Origin: Glutinoglossum americanum
Taxonomy: Eukaryota; Ascomycota; Geoglossomycetes; Geoglossales; Geoglossaceae
Assembly: GCA_020080175.1 (NCBI GenBank)
Contig: JAGHQL010000140.1
Coordinates: 1-64,000 of the forward strand
Length of the DNA: 64,000 nucleotides
Direction: 5' to 3'
Shown: piece by piece, positions 1 to 9,843 of the stretch
Position numbering within the stretch: the first letter of the stretch is position 1
How the letters are laid out: each line of letters opens with the position of its first letter
Position numbers and translations under genes: made by a program
Notes under the pieces: generated by a model
Told to the model about the DNA's origin: nothing
Database searches by the model: none
The model's input: the letters and a program-made list of their open reading frames with translations, nothing else

Positions 1-165
1 CTGAGGCCGAGACCTCCTTCTTGGCTGAGGCGGACAGGGCACCAATAACAACAAAGAGCACTCCAGTATGATGGTTTCCGTATTAAATAGGGAGGTAACC
101 GAAGACATTGGTGGGTTGCCGTTTCGAGAGGAAAAGTGGCTGTCTTCCTGTCTTCATCCTGACCA

Positions 166-1930
166 TTACTTTCCGTCGCCGCCTGTAATGCGGTACGGCC
201 ACCTGACCTTGCGTGCACTGCGAAAGACATCAGCTAGTAACTTCTTCACGACTTCTACATATCCACCTTCTACCGCTGCCTGCGGTGCAGTCCAGCCACC
301 AGATTGTGCTAGTGCTGCGTTAGCGTCAGCCTTGGCAGCTAGCAGCTCCAGTACTTCTATATATCCATTTCCTGCGGCAGCCTGTAGTGCGGTCCGGCCA
401 CCGGACCTCACTGGCGCTGCGTTAACATCGGCCTTAGTAGCTAGTAGCCACTCTACCACTTCTAGGTGTCTACCTTCTGCTGCTGCCCGTGGAGCGGTGC
501 GACCATCAATCCTTGCTGGCGCCGCGTTGACACTGGCCTCGGCAGCTAACAGCCGCTCTGCCACTCCTACATGCCTGCCTCTTGCCGCTGCCTGTAGTGC
601 AGTGCAGCCACCCGGCCTCGCTGGTGCTGAGTTGACATCGGCCGTGGCAGCTAGTAGCCGCTCCACCGCCTCCGCATGCCCACCTCTCGCTGCTGCTGGT
701 AGCGTGGTTCTGCCGTCATACCCTATCGCGTTGACGTTGGCCTTGGTAGCTAGCAGCCGCTCTACTACCTCCACATGCCCGCCTTCCGCCGCTGCCCGCA
801 GTGCGACACTGCTGCTGCCACTTGCCCCAGCCGTGGCCCCCAGCAAACACTTCACCGCCTCAACACGGCCGTTTCACGCTGCTGCTGCCACTTGCCCTAG
901 CCGTGGCCCCCAGCAAACACTTCACCGTCTCAACACGGCCATTTCACGCCGCTGCTGCCACTTGCTCAGCCGTGGCCCCCAGAAAACGCTTCACCGTCTC
1001 AACACGGCCGTTTCCCGCTGCCGCTGCCACTTGCCCTAGCCGTGGCCCCCAGAAAACGCTTCACCGTCTCAACACGGCCGTTTCACGCTGCTGCTGCCAC
1101 TTGCCCCAGCCGTGGCCCCCAGGAAACACTTCACCGCCTCAACACGGCCGTTTCCCGCTGCTGCTGCCACTTGCCCCAGCCGTGGCCCCCAGCAAACACT
1201 TCACCGCCTCAACACGGCCGTTTCCCGCTGTTGCTTGCAATGACTCGATTAAGGTATATAACGTAAAGGCAGTTAAGTTGATGGGAATCTTAACGAGCTG
1301 GGTTCGCCCTTTTCCCGATGCAGACGGAAAAAGATACTGCCTCTCTGCAGGGGGTTGGGCAGAGCAGTTAGAATCTTGAATGTGCACTAGCAATGCGCTG
1401 TGGTTATGGTCTATAATATATTGTAAGACTTTTTTGCTGCCACTAGCCCGTTTGTCAGTAGTCCAATGTCTTGTGGCAAGAAAATATTCATCAAGAAGGC
1501 GCTGTTCCCACAAACTCCATGTCTGAGACGTCGCTTGTGAAAAGCGGGTAGAGTGTGAGAGCCAATGCTCGCTGGCGTATGCTAGGAACCGGTAATGCCT
1601 TTGCAGCTCTTGTAACAAGCCAACTGTATTTCTTTCAGATATGGAAGACAGCTGACGCAATACATCAACGCCCTCCTCTTGCTGGGTATTCCACAGTCGC
1701 TCCACCCTAGACCAAGAACTTGAGATAATACCCCTCACCCAAATTAGTGCTACCTGTGCATTGGCATCTGCCCCCGACTCAAGCAGCCGCTGGGGGATCT
1801 GCCGGTGACCTGCCATCGAAACCATCTGCGGCGCGGTGTTGAAATCAGCTCCCATCCCAACCCACAACTGGACGACTCGGTCGTGTCCCCGAGCCCAAGC
1901 ACTCGGCAGCACAGTGTTGTACTGTCCTCC
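166..1930 (-). pseudogene. Detached ankyrin-repeat tail of the kinase-ankyrin gene
   Basis: This stretch encodes ankyrin repeats on the minus strand (for example GGHVEVVERLLATKANVNA and GRHLEVVEWLLATKADVNA) in two long open segments, 1912-1139 and 855-166. It lies directly downstream of the kinase gene and keeps its reading frame, but a TAA codon at 1933-1931 separates the two. The upstream segment starts within an ankyrin motif (AWARGHDRVVQLW...GADFNTA), so it is not a natural N-terminus. The middle of the segment (about 1690-1330) is a non-ankyrin linker. The two open segments are put out of frame by the 70-bp array at 831-1240. A single copy of that unit would read through continuously from one segment to the other. 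I read this as the degenerating C-terminus of a kinase-ankyrin protein; an unusual splice pattern that removes array units is the alternative. Function when whole: protein binding in a receptor-like kinase. Confidence 0.7.
831..1240. repeat. 70-bp tandem repeat (about 6 copies) inside the ankyrin tail
   Basis: The motif CCGTGGCCCCCAG recurs at 831, 901, 970, 1040, 1110 and 1180, giving spacings of 70, 69, 70, 70 and 70 bp, with a partial copy at each end. Copies differ at only a few bases. The unit is part of one ankyrin repeat (minus-strand VEAVKCLLGATAGAS). As 70 is not a multiple of 3, each added unit changes the reading frame of the ankyrin gene. Confidence 0.93.
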
Positions 1931-4900
1931 TTATATGTGGGGATCGGCCATCTTCTTGAGCAGCAGTTGGATGGTCTGGTTGTGGCCATCGTACGAAGCC
2001 GCCTCGACGAAGATACTGATGAGCTTTTTGCCTTGGTGCCACCTAATTAAATTAGCGAAGTTTCAACAGTAGTCATATCAAGAACTTTAACCTTGAGAAG
2101 GTCAACATCTTGGCTGGTGGTTCTGTTGGACCGCTAGGGAGCGCCTCGTATGTCCTTCTCGAGAGATTTGTAGTATCAAAAATCTCACGCCAAAATTTGT
2201 GCAGCATTTTCTTGTTAACAATTACACATGTCCAATCGTTTGCCCTACTTACCTCACTACTTACTTCCTTGTGGGTGATCGGTGAGATTCGATCCGTACC
2301 ACGACGCACGTTCGCTTTGCTAGACTGAAAGATCGGGGAAAAAGTCCCCTCTTCACTGCCCTCCATTGAAATGTGTGTAGGATATTTATTGAAGGGCCGC
2401 CTCCCATCGCGCAAGGCGTGACGCTCGGTGGAACCCGGAGGGCCTTTCCCAATCCCAATGCGTAGTAAGATCTTCTTTAACCGCACACAGTCCATGAAGT
2501 AGGTCTCGATGCCCTTTGAAGGCATGAACAGACAAACTGGTTCGGGGGCAGGACCGAGCGAACCCACAACAAAGTGTTTCCTGACCAAATCATGGAAACG
2601 TTGGGTTGAGAGGTTGAAATTAGTATCTGTATCCCCATCCTTAAGGCTCTGCCAGCCAGCCCTAGCAGTTGACACCCTAGATCTCTCACTCGACATTAAC
2701 AATGCCGCAGTATCACTAGTCGTAGATCCTCGAGAGTGAGCAGCGCATTGTTCCGTTGCGCAGCGCAAAGAGCAATGTAGATTGGTATATCGATTCACCT
2801 CTGTCTCAAGTTCCCGACTGGGGACGATACATTTCCCACACTTTAAGCTGATAGAAGGCAAGCCCCAGCCGCCGGTCCCGTTTTGGGCTGGATCAAAATT
2901 GCTCAGCTCTTTAAGGAAGGCCATTGGCGAAACAGACTTTCTGTAACCTGAGACTCCAGATGCCCAAAGTAAGTTTGTCATCTTTCCCCTATACAAGCTG
3001 AAAGATTCGAGCTCACCTTGGAACCGTTCAACAGCCCTGGGGACTCGGTCAGGATTCCCGTCCTTGTCCTCTCTGTGATTTCGAGAGAGCCAGTCGATGC
3101 ATTTGGTTTCTGGATCTGGCCCAATGCCTAGATAAAGTTAGCGCTTTTGTGTATAATAAGCTTTTTTTTAATCCAAATTAAAGAGAGAAAAACCTGAACA
3201 TGTTGTTGAAAAAGCCGGCCCCTTTATTGCAGTTCGATCCCCTGAATTCGCGGTGGCGCCCCGCGATGCTGCTGCGAGTAGATAGCTAGCATCGGTCTTT
3301 CCGCGCTCCAAGATCCTCTCCAGCATGGCCACTAGCCTACCTGAGATTATCCGGTCTTTCACCTCAATGACTAGAAGGTTATAGCTGATCAGATCTAGCA
3401 GATCGTGGATGCATCCCGAACAACGCTCATGACTGTGCAGGTTCTCAATATGGTCAAGCACCTTATCTTGCACTAATGCTCCAACATCTCCACTAGGACC
3501 ACCCTGGATGGTAAAGAATTTGTCGCACATCACCCCGTTAGCAAGGGTGAGTCGGGCATAAGCAAAATCGCTAACTCTTTCAACGCCAGCCAAAAGCCAT
3601 GTGATAAGTTCCAGGTAAACACAGCCAAGACTCCAAATATCATAGGCACGAGAAATAGGTTTGTTGAGCGGTCGCTCAGGGGCCTCGTAGGTAGGTGTAC
3701 CCGCCACATTTCCCGTGTTTGACCTCGAGTCGAGGCGATGAAATTTCCCCAGTCCAAAATCCGCAATCTGAAGTATGCCATCTTGATTTGTTAGTATATC
3801 TTCAGTCTTAGCCCCTCCCGCGTCTTTAAACCAGAGTATGTTATCAGGCTTAATGTCTCCATGGCGTCCATACAGTGGCTCTCCGTCTGCCGAAGCCTTG
3901 GTAAAGTTGTGAATTTTATCTAGCGCAGTGGCAATTCCTAGCATCTGGCTGAGAGACCACATTACCGTTCTCTGGCTCAGCTCTGGCTTCCCTCGGCCAT
4001 GCCAGTATGTACGGAGATTACCATCAGCGAAAGGGAACATCAAATGATATGTCCCACGATGTTGGTATGTTGCAAGGAGTTTCACAAGATGTGGGTGCTG
4101 CTTTTTACTCAATGCATTGAGCATATCGGCCTCCTTCCTGAAGTCGATAGGATCATGTGATATCAAGCGCTTGAGAGCAATGAGTGGTTCCTTGCCCTAA
4201 GAAGAGTTAGCCCCGTCCAACCTCTGGCCTCTAGAATAACATACTTTTTGATCTGTTGATCGGTAAATGGTTTGATGCGCACGGTGTATCCTAATACCCC
4301 ATACTTTACTGTACCCTCCAGATTTCACCTGATCAGGGTCGCCCTCGCGATCTTCAATAAAAGGCAGGACCACTTCATCTGCCAGCTTGTAATGCCTAGC
4401 TTGTTGGTCAAAAACCGGAGCTAAGAACCACCACTGTGTACGGCTAAAAGCATCAATATCGTGTGAATCCCAACTCGTAACAGCCTGCAACAGGCGATCG
4501 AGTGGCGTTTGTAAGCCTTCTGATGTGGGGAACTGCCAGCCAACTTCCTTCGACAGGCTCAACGGCAAGTCAGAATCTGAGATATGGTCCTTAACAAAAT
4601 CAAGGATTGCTAGCCCTTTTCTAATGGTAATTAGAATAGCAAACAGTTTCCGAGCCGTACTAAAGATATCGTTTGCAATATCTAGCCTCTCGAACGGCGG
4701 GATATCGGGGCGCATTCTCGCCAATTCCTCTTCAATAGTCTTAAACGTGATCAAACGGTCAAAATCGTTACACGGAATGAAGTATTGGAAGTTTCTAGTG
4801 TGTACTCGGGCCCTCCATAGTCTCTCCTCCAGATGCTCTACTATCGTATTAACTAACGTCCGGTTGGTTGTGCACGTTAAGACCGAGGAGGATGGCGAGT

Positions 4901-5178
4901 GGCTTGAAAGAGTTTGCAGGCTGCCAACTTGGCGTAGGTTTGAGTGTGAATCTGTTTGGATGCTGCCACTCCGTAGAGGTGAGGTCACATTCCAGGCGGC
5001 GGGGGGAGGCTGCAATCCCTGCTCCACTGTCAACGATATTCGTAAGTTATATGATAAAACTTACAAAGTCTTCTTTCTCTATTCCCGCAATGTTAGGTTG
5101 GGCTTGCTTCAAGATTTTTGTTAAACTCCCAGACCTCCAATTAGCTAAAAAGGATTCCATTCTCCGTGTGAACCCCAT
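1931..5178 (-). CDS. Fungal protein kinase with truncated ankyrin C-terminus
   Basis: Predicted serine/threonine kinase. Model: complement of 5178-5065, 5018-4245, 4196-3194, 3127-2092 and 2042-1931, 1012 aa; all four introns are 46-66 bp GT-AG and all phases agree. The kinase domain starts with the fungal-type glycine loop SGGYSKVW (about aa 266), then the VAIK-like lysine in LIALKRL, HGDIKPDN (aa 408), DFG (aa 442) and APE (aa 468), so catalytic residues are all present. A long region of unknown fold (aa 630-975) follows, then the first ankyrin repeat, which ends at a TAA (1933-1931). The N-terminal 260 aa are a helical region common in this family. No in-frame ATG exists near the start of the second exon, so the start was placed at the ATG at 5178 in a preceding exon. 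That exon continues in frame upstream into the zinc-finger gene, so a longer fused product is possible. Location and substrate are unknown; kinase-ankyrin proteins of this kind are thought to act as cytoplasmic signalling receptors. Confidence 0.72.
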
Positions 5179-7282
5179 TCCCTTTCTCCCATCGGGAGTC
5201 TCTCCCGTTACTGCTTGTGGACTTGTGCCAACAGTCCTGGTATATACGAGCGCCAGTCGGTTTGTGGTTGCCGAGAAGCCTTGAAATCCTTGGACGTCCG
5301 ATATTGGAGCCCCCGAGATAATTCGCTGAAGTCCGGAATCAAGTACGTTGAAAGCTGGTAGGCTCGTATTTTGCCCTTGAAAATCGCGTTGAGAATCATA
5401 AAGAGAGTTCGTACTTGAGCAGGGCCCGGCGCATCTATTTCGTGTCCCCCTCGAAGGAGAGCCAGCGCTAGTAACTCTGCAGCCTACAACGTTGTCAGGT
5501 AGGTCACCAGAACCGCCTGGGCCCGAGTCGTCGTCTGGTGAATCGTCGTGATGATTGCTATCCCCATTGCTACCCCCATAGCCACCGCCCTTGTCTTTGT
5601 CACCTTGTCACCATTTTCATTCTCCGCTTGTGGCTGATTCCAACTTGCTAAGCCTAGCCCCGCCTCAAAATGGGCACTAAGATGCTCAATTCTGTCTTGC
5701 CAGCCATGGAACCAGTAACCCGAGCAGAAGCCACACCATCGTGGGAAGCGGCTATTAACCATAAAATGATTCCAATCGAGATAGTCAGCATATGGAATAC
5801 TAGGGTGGATGCTTCGAAAGTGCTGAGCAACATGTTCCTTTCTATAAAAATCCTGCCGCGAGTACTTAAAGGTTTATTGTGGCAACAGCCCTTGGAGGCA
5901 CGTCTTGGGTGAACCTTCATGACATGATCTGGTTCGGGATCCTGAGTTTCGCAATATGCGCACGTCAAAATGCCCCCTACCAAGACGACGGCCTCTAAAT
6001 CACAAATCCAGCCTTCTTGAGGGTAGTTCTGTTCCTCATGTCTTCTCCAGTCGTCCTTGCGATTAGAACTATAGCCGCATTTTAGGGTACACTGGTAGAT
6101 GTTGTCATTATCTCGAGCCAAGAGGGCGAGATTGTGTGTTGGTTGGCAAGTCCTTGGGTGACATTCTATAAACAACGCAGCTTCCCTCAAGATTAGAGGG
6201 TTAGCATGAAGGGCGGGCATTGGTATTTGGGTCGTAACCTTGGGTTTTCGGGAAGAGACTTCACTAGAATGGGAAGGGCCAGTGGCCCAAAGGTTACTAG
6301 CACCTTGAGAAGAATTAGTAGTCTGAGAAGAGCCAGTTGTCTGAGAAGAACTAGTGGTCCAAGAAGAGCTAGTCGTCTGAGAAGAACTAGCAGCCCGAGA
6401 AGACTCGGTATTGCTGGAAGAACCAGTAGTTCCATGTAATCCCAAACGCTGGTCTCTCAGCATCTGACCAAACAGCTCCTCAACCGTCCGGGAGGTAAGA
6501 GAGGTTAACACCGCAAGAGCGTTGATATGTCCTTTGGAGGGAAAGGTTGCAGGGAATTGCATGAGCCAGGTTTTGATCACGATCATGGCGTTATCGCCTA
6601 CCGCAGGTCTCGCTAAAGCTTCAACCGCTCCAGCCGCTTCAACTTTTTGATGATCGTGATGCTTCCTTCGACACCGGGCTCTTTTCCTTGGCTTCGCACA
6701 AATAGGAGATTCGTCTTTTTGGTATTTGAAGCTCGACGCTGGTGAATCTGACTCTGAATCTGGTCCCCAAAGTTCGGGCAACATCACGGGAGCAGGTCCT
6801 TGTGTCGTGGTGATGTGAGTCTGAGGTATTGGGCGTTCGATCTTGGGAAGCATTTTTAGCGTAGTTCTTCCGATAAAGTCAGGAGGTCTTACCATGATGC
6901 GTCCAGGATCAACGGTAGTAGGTTCCCCAGGCGGTCTAGACGTGAAGTCTGAGAGCCCATTTGAGCTTCCTCCTCGTACTTGACCGTCGGTGTGATATTC
7001 TCTGAAGCCAGAATTCCTTGATGATCTCGTAAAGAAAGGTGGGGCAGTTTGAGCCGATGGCCTCTGTACATCTAGAAACCCATGGGACTGGGAAAGGGCC
7101 GGGAGAGCACCATCGGTGTATTCAGAGGCGGGTGATGCCGGGCCGAGATCATGAATGGCGTGACCGAACACATTCTGATCGGATGAATCGAAATCAGAGC
7201 CTAAAGTCGTTTCGAAGTTGAGGAATATATCTCGCAGATGCGCCGGGTTTGCACTATTGCCTCCCCAGGATGACTGCGCCAT
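5065..7282 (-). pseudogene. C2H2 zinc-finger protein with two frame breaks
   Basis: Starts at ATG 7282 (MAQSSWGGNS...). The first 420 residues are low-complexity and disordered, with an SSSQTT-rich tract (about 6300-6430). They are followed by a run of divergent C2H2 fingers: C-x3-C with HEEQNY, CAYC...DHVMKVH, a FYRKEHVAQHFRSIH finger and CGFCSGYW...RIEHLSAHF. The frame changes near 5860-5885, between the second and third fingers, with no intron borders visible. It changes again at 5597-5612, where an 8-bp direct duplication (TTGTCACC twice on the plus strand) lies; one copy would keep the frame. After that the frame stays open to 5065, giving a glycine/aspartate-rich tail. Fungal proteins with this finger layout are usually nuclear but mostly uncharacterised. 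The reading could be an assembly or sequencing error at two sites, or real decay. The last exon runs in frame into the kinase gene through a GTAAGT donor at 5064. Confidence 0.6.
6300..6430. repeat. Short-period coding repeat (Ser/Thr-rich)
   Basis: Imperfect tandem copies of a 15/30-bp unit around GTAGTCTGAGAAGA and GAAGAACTAGT encode SSSQTTSSSWTT-like repeats in the disordered part of the zinc-finger gene. Such tracts are length-variable in fungi. Confidence 0.7.
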
Positions 7283-7764
7283 CGGGGTAAGCGAGCACTG
7301 ACAAGCCCGAACTAGCTCGAGTATATTCTGTACTCTATGTTCGATGGTCCTTACTATTAATGAAGATATTTGATACAGTGGTAATGCAAAGTATGCAGAA
7401 GCCGAAGGTCTACACACCCATCTAACCAGTCTCTCCGACCGCACGAGGCTTCAAAGGCATTCTATGAGATACTCCGCGAAAAGGGCGAAGTGGGCGAAAC
7501 TCGGCTGTGACATCGGAGGTTTGTTTTCTCCGACGGGAACTACCGAGCACATGAGGTTGTTCCGACACCACCAGTTCTGCACTAGATCATCCCAGGGACG
7601 CAAGGTGCAAGGGGCTCCTATTGGCTGTATAGTTCCCGCGCCAGGACCATCGGAAGGAAATAAAGGTATCCTACAGGGCACAGCAGTAATGGAATTTATA
7701 AGAAAAAAAAGGGAAAAAACCCTTGTCTGGAGGAATCAAAACCCCGACAGATCTGGGGAAAATA

Positions 7765-7830
7765 AGATTAAAAGCTCTGTTGGGGAATCGAACCCCAGTC
7801 TACCGCGCTCCTCACTCGATTATTAGCAAG
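7765..7830 (-). repeat. tRNA-derived SINE-like copy 1
   Basis: On the minus strand an A-box-like stretch (TAATCGAGTGAGG) is followed 20 bases later by an exact Pol III B-box, GGTTCGATTCC, inside GACTGGGGTTCGATTCCCC, then by a T-rich tail. No pairing 5' acceptor strand exists, so it is not a tRNA gene. The same layout recurs at 9340-9440 and 14880-14985. Confidence 0.6.
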
Positions 7831-9339
7831 TGGATGCGGAAAACTACGGCACAAAAGTAGCGGGACCTGCCGCTTTTACGGTGTAAACTAGCACTTAGTT
7901 AAGCGACCACCTTGACTTTGACAGTCTATTATGAGGAAGATAGACGGGAATGGTTGCCGAGTAGCGGGAAAGGTTTGCTGTTCCAGATTTCGAAAAACAG
8001 CTTACGGCTCATATCGTAGGTGTTGATTCCGTTGTATATGGGATAGAGGAAAGTCTCTGCCCGCTAGTGTTCCCCCGCCAGTCCCACAGATGTTGCAGGG
8101 ATATTTTGTATGGGAGAATAAAAAGTCTCTGCTCAGTCACCTATAGTAAGCAGTCGGCAAGGAGCAGAGAAATACGCCTACCACAAGCACAAACACATCC
8201 AGCGGGATACGGAAAGTATCTAGGCGGTTGTTAACGAACGTTTGGTAGGGTGCTTTCAGCATGGAAATGTAAGGCCAACTGGTGAGTCTCGGCTACATAT
8301 GAACTAGCGTTCTTCTGCTGCATGCTGCTATTATTTGCTGGTGGTAACACTCGATGAATTCCGCTACCAGATGAAGCTTCCCTTGAAGCTTGACCTCTTC
8401 CTAGATATCGGAGTTGCTCTTGTTGGTCGGAGGACGACACAGGGAAAATTAGAGAAGGGATAGCGATTTAAAGGGGCTAGCCCAAAGGATGCCTGATTGA
8501 GCTTAACTGATAGAATATTTGTGAGAATGTGAGCCAGGATTGTTCGGATATGCCCAGCCGCCGCTGCGAGCCAGGCCGATCGCCAATACGCTAGTGCCAA
8601 CATTTACCCCTTCTGTTTGTTTACTTGCCTCTTACACTCATCCTACACGCATATGAGCCTCCAGGGTTGCTCATTCCAATAACTGGTCAATAACTAATTC
8701 AAATCGTTTATGCCTACCATTTCTGTACCCATAACCTACTCGTAGCAAAAATTAAGCCGTAAGTTTTGTTGTAGTTAGGGCGTGAGTAGGCGGAACGAAT
8801 GGATTAGCTTAGCTCGACTTTAGAACGAGCTCCGGAGTATCATTTATAGACCAGAAAACAATAGAGAAAAGTGGGCAAACCAGCGCCTTCCGAACGTAGG
8901 TCTAACGACCCCACGAGTTCGTTGATGAATTCGTGCTCTATCACGTCCTCCCTAAAGCCCGGGCGGTACTGCCTTTTCCGATGAAACTATTACCCCAAGA
9001 AGGCAACTTTTGATGGGGTTTATGTGAAGCCCCGTTCAGCGCTGCCTTGATCCGTAAATGAGCACGGTCGCACCATGCTCATAACCCCCACACACAAGTA
9101 TTTGGGTATCTAAAAGAACGTGTTCCGGTATCTAGCATCACAGGGCACATTGGTATATCTAGATTTACTACTTATTATATAAAAAAATCGCCCTCGAAGG
9201 AGGTCTTCATCCTTGAGTCGTTGTCGCGGCGGTCAGCTTAACTAAAATTCTGGTAGGGGAAGACCTACCAAAAAGTCTTGAGATATACCGAGAAAGGTCG
9301 TGGGCCTCGGTGTCCCGCGTTGTCCCGGTGATTTTTTTG

Positions 9340-9440
9340 AATTCCACATATTTTCTCCGAGCGATAATCACGTGGGAGGTGCGGGAGACTGGGGTCTGAT
9401 TCCCCCCGACAGTCTCTTTGTATTTTATAGGTTTTTTGCC
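9340..9440 (+). repeat. tRNA-derived SINE-like copy 2
   Basis: Contains CATATTTTCTC, then TAATCACGTGGGAGG, then GCGGGAGACTGGGG and a decayed B-box (GGTCTGATTCC) followed by CGACAGTCTCTTTGTATTTT. It aligns with the copies at 7765-7830 (minus) and 14880-14985. Confidence 0.55.
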
Positions 9441-9843
9441 TATCCATTAAACTCTGGAGTCTACCAAGCCTCGCATGCACTTCAAGTTTCTGTTTTAAGC
9501 TAGCCAGCTTCGAAAATAGCCTCTGGGAGTTTCCAAGTAGATGAAAGCTATGAAACCTAGCCCGGCAAAGCTGCTTGTGCTCTTGAAATTGATTTATCTC
9601 ATGATGCGTATCACGTAGGCTCTATGGTTTTGTGAACCGTTTGCGCAATACAGTTTTGATGTTCGTCTGCATGTCTTCCTTGATCCTTGCCATTACGCGA
9701 CCAATAGATTTTAATTTCATTGAGTGGGAAGGCTGACCACGTTCGTCTAGCACAGCCCCGCTTCTACGAGATCTGGCATCCTCAAGGTCGTGCTTTCAAC
9801 AATCCCGCATGAACCTCTCATATCTTCATCCGAATAAAACAGC

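Larger units (their letters stand above)
7283..9843. other. Gene-poor interval with SINE-like copies
   Basis: I see no convincing gene here. Open frames are short, lack a recognisable motif and are not framed by credible introns. The interval separates the minus-strand kinase/zinc-finger block from the plus-strand NLR gene, so it should hold both upstream regions. Two tRNA-like elements lie in it (see separate entries). Confidence 0.5.

Noticed and set aside
68-1039. Plus-strand open frame of 323 codons, Ala/Ser/Pro-rich
   Set aside because: It is the antisense of the ankyrin tail and the 70-bp array; composition follows the other strand and no domain is present.
7765-7830. tRNA gene
   Set aside because: B-box and T-arm are good, but there is no matching acceptor strand or anticodon arm; called SINE-like instead.
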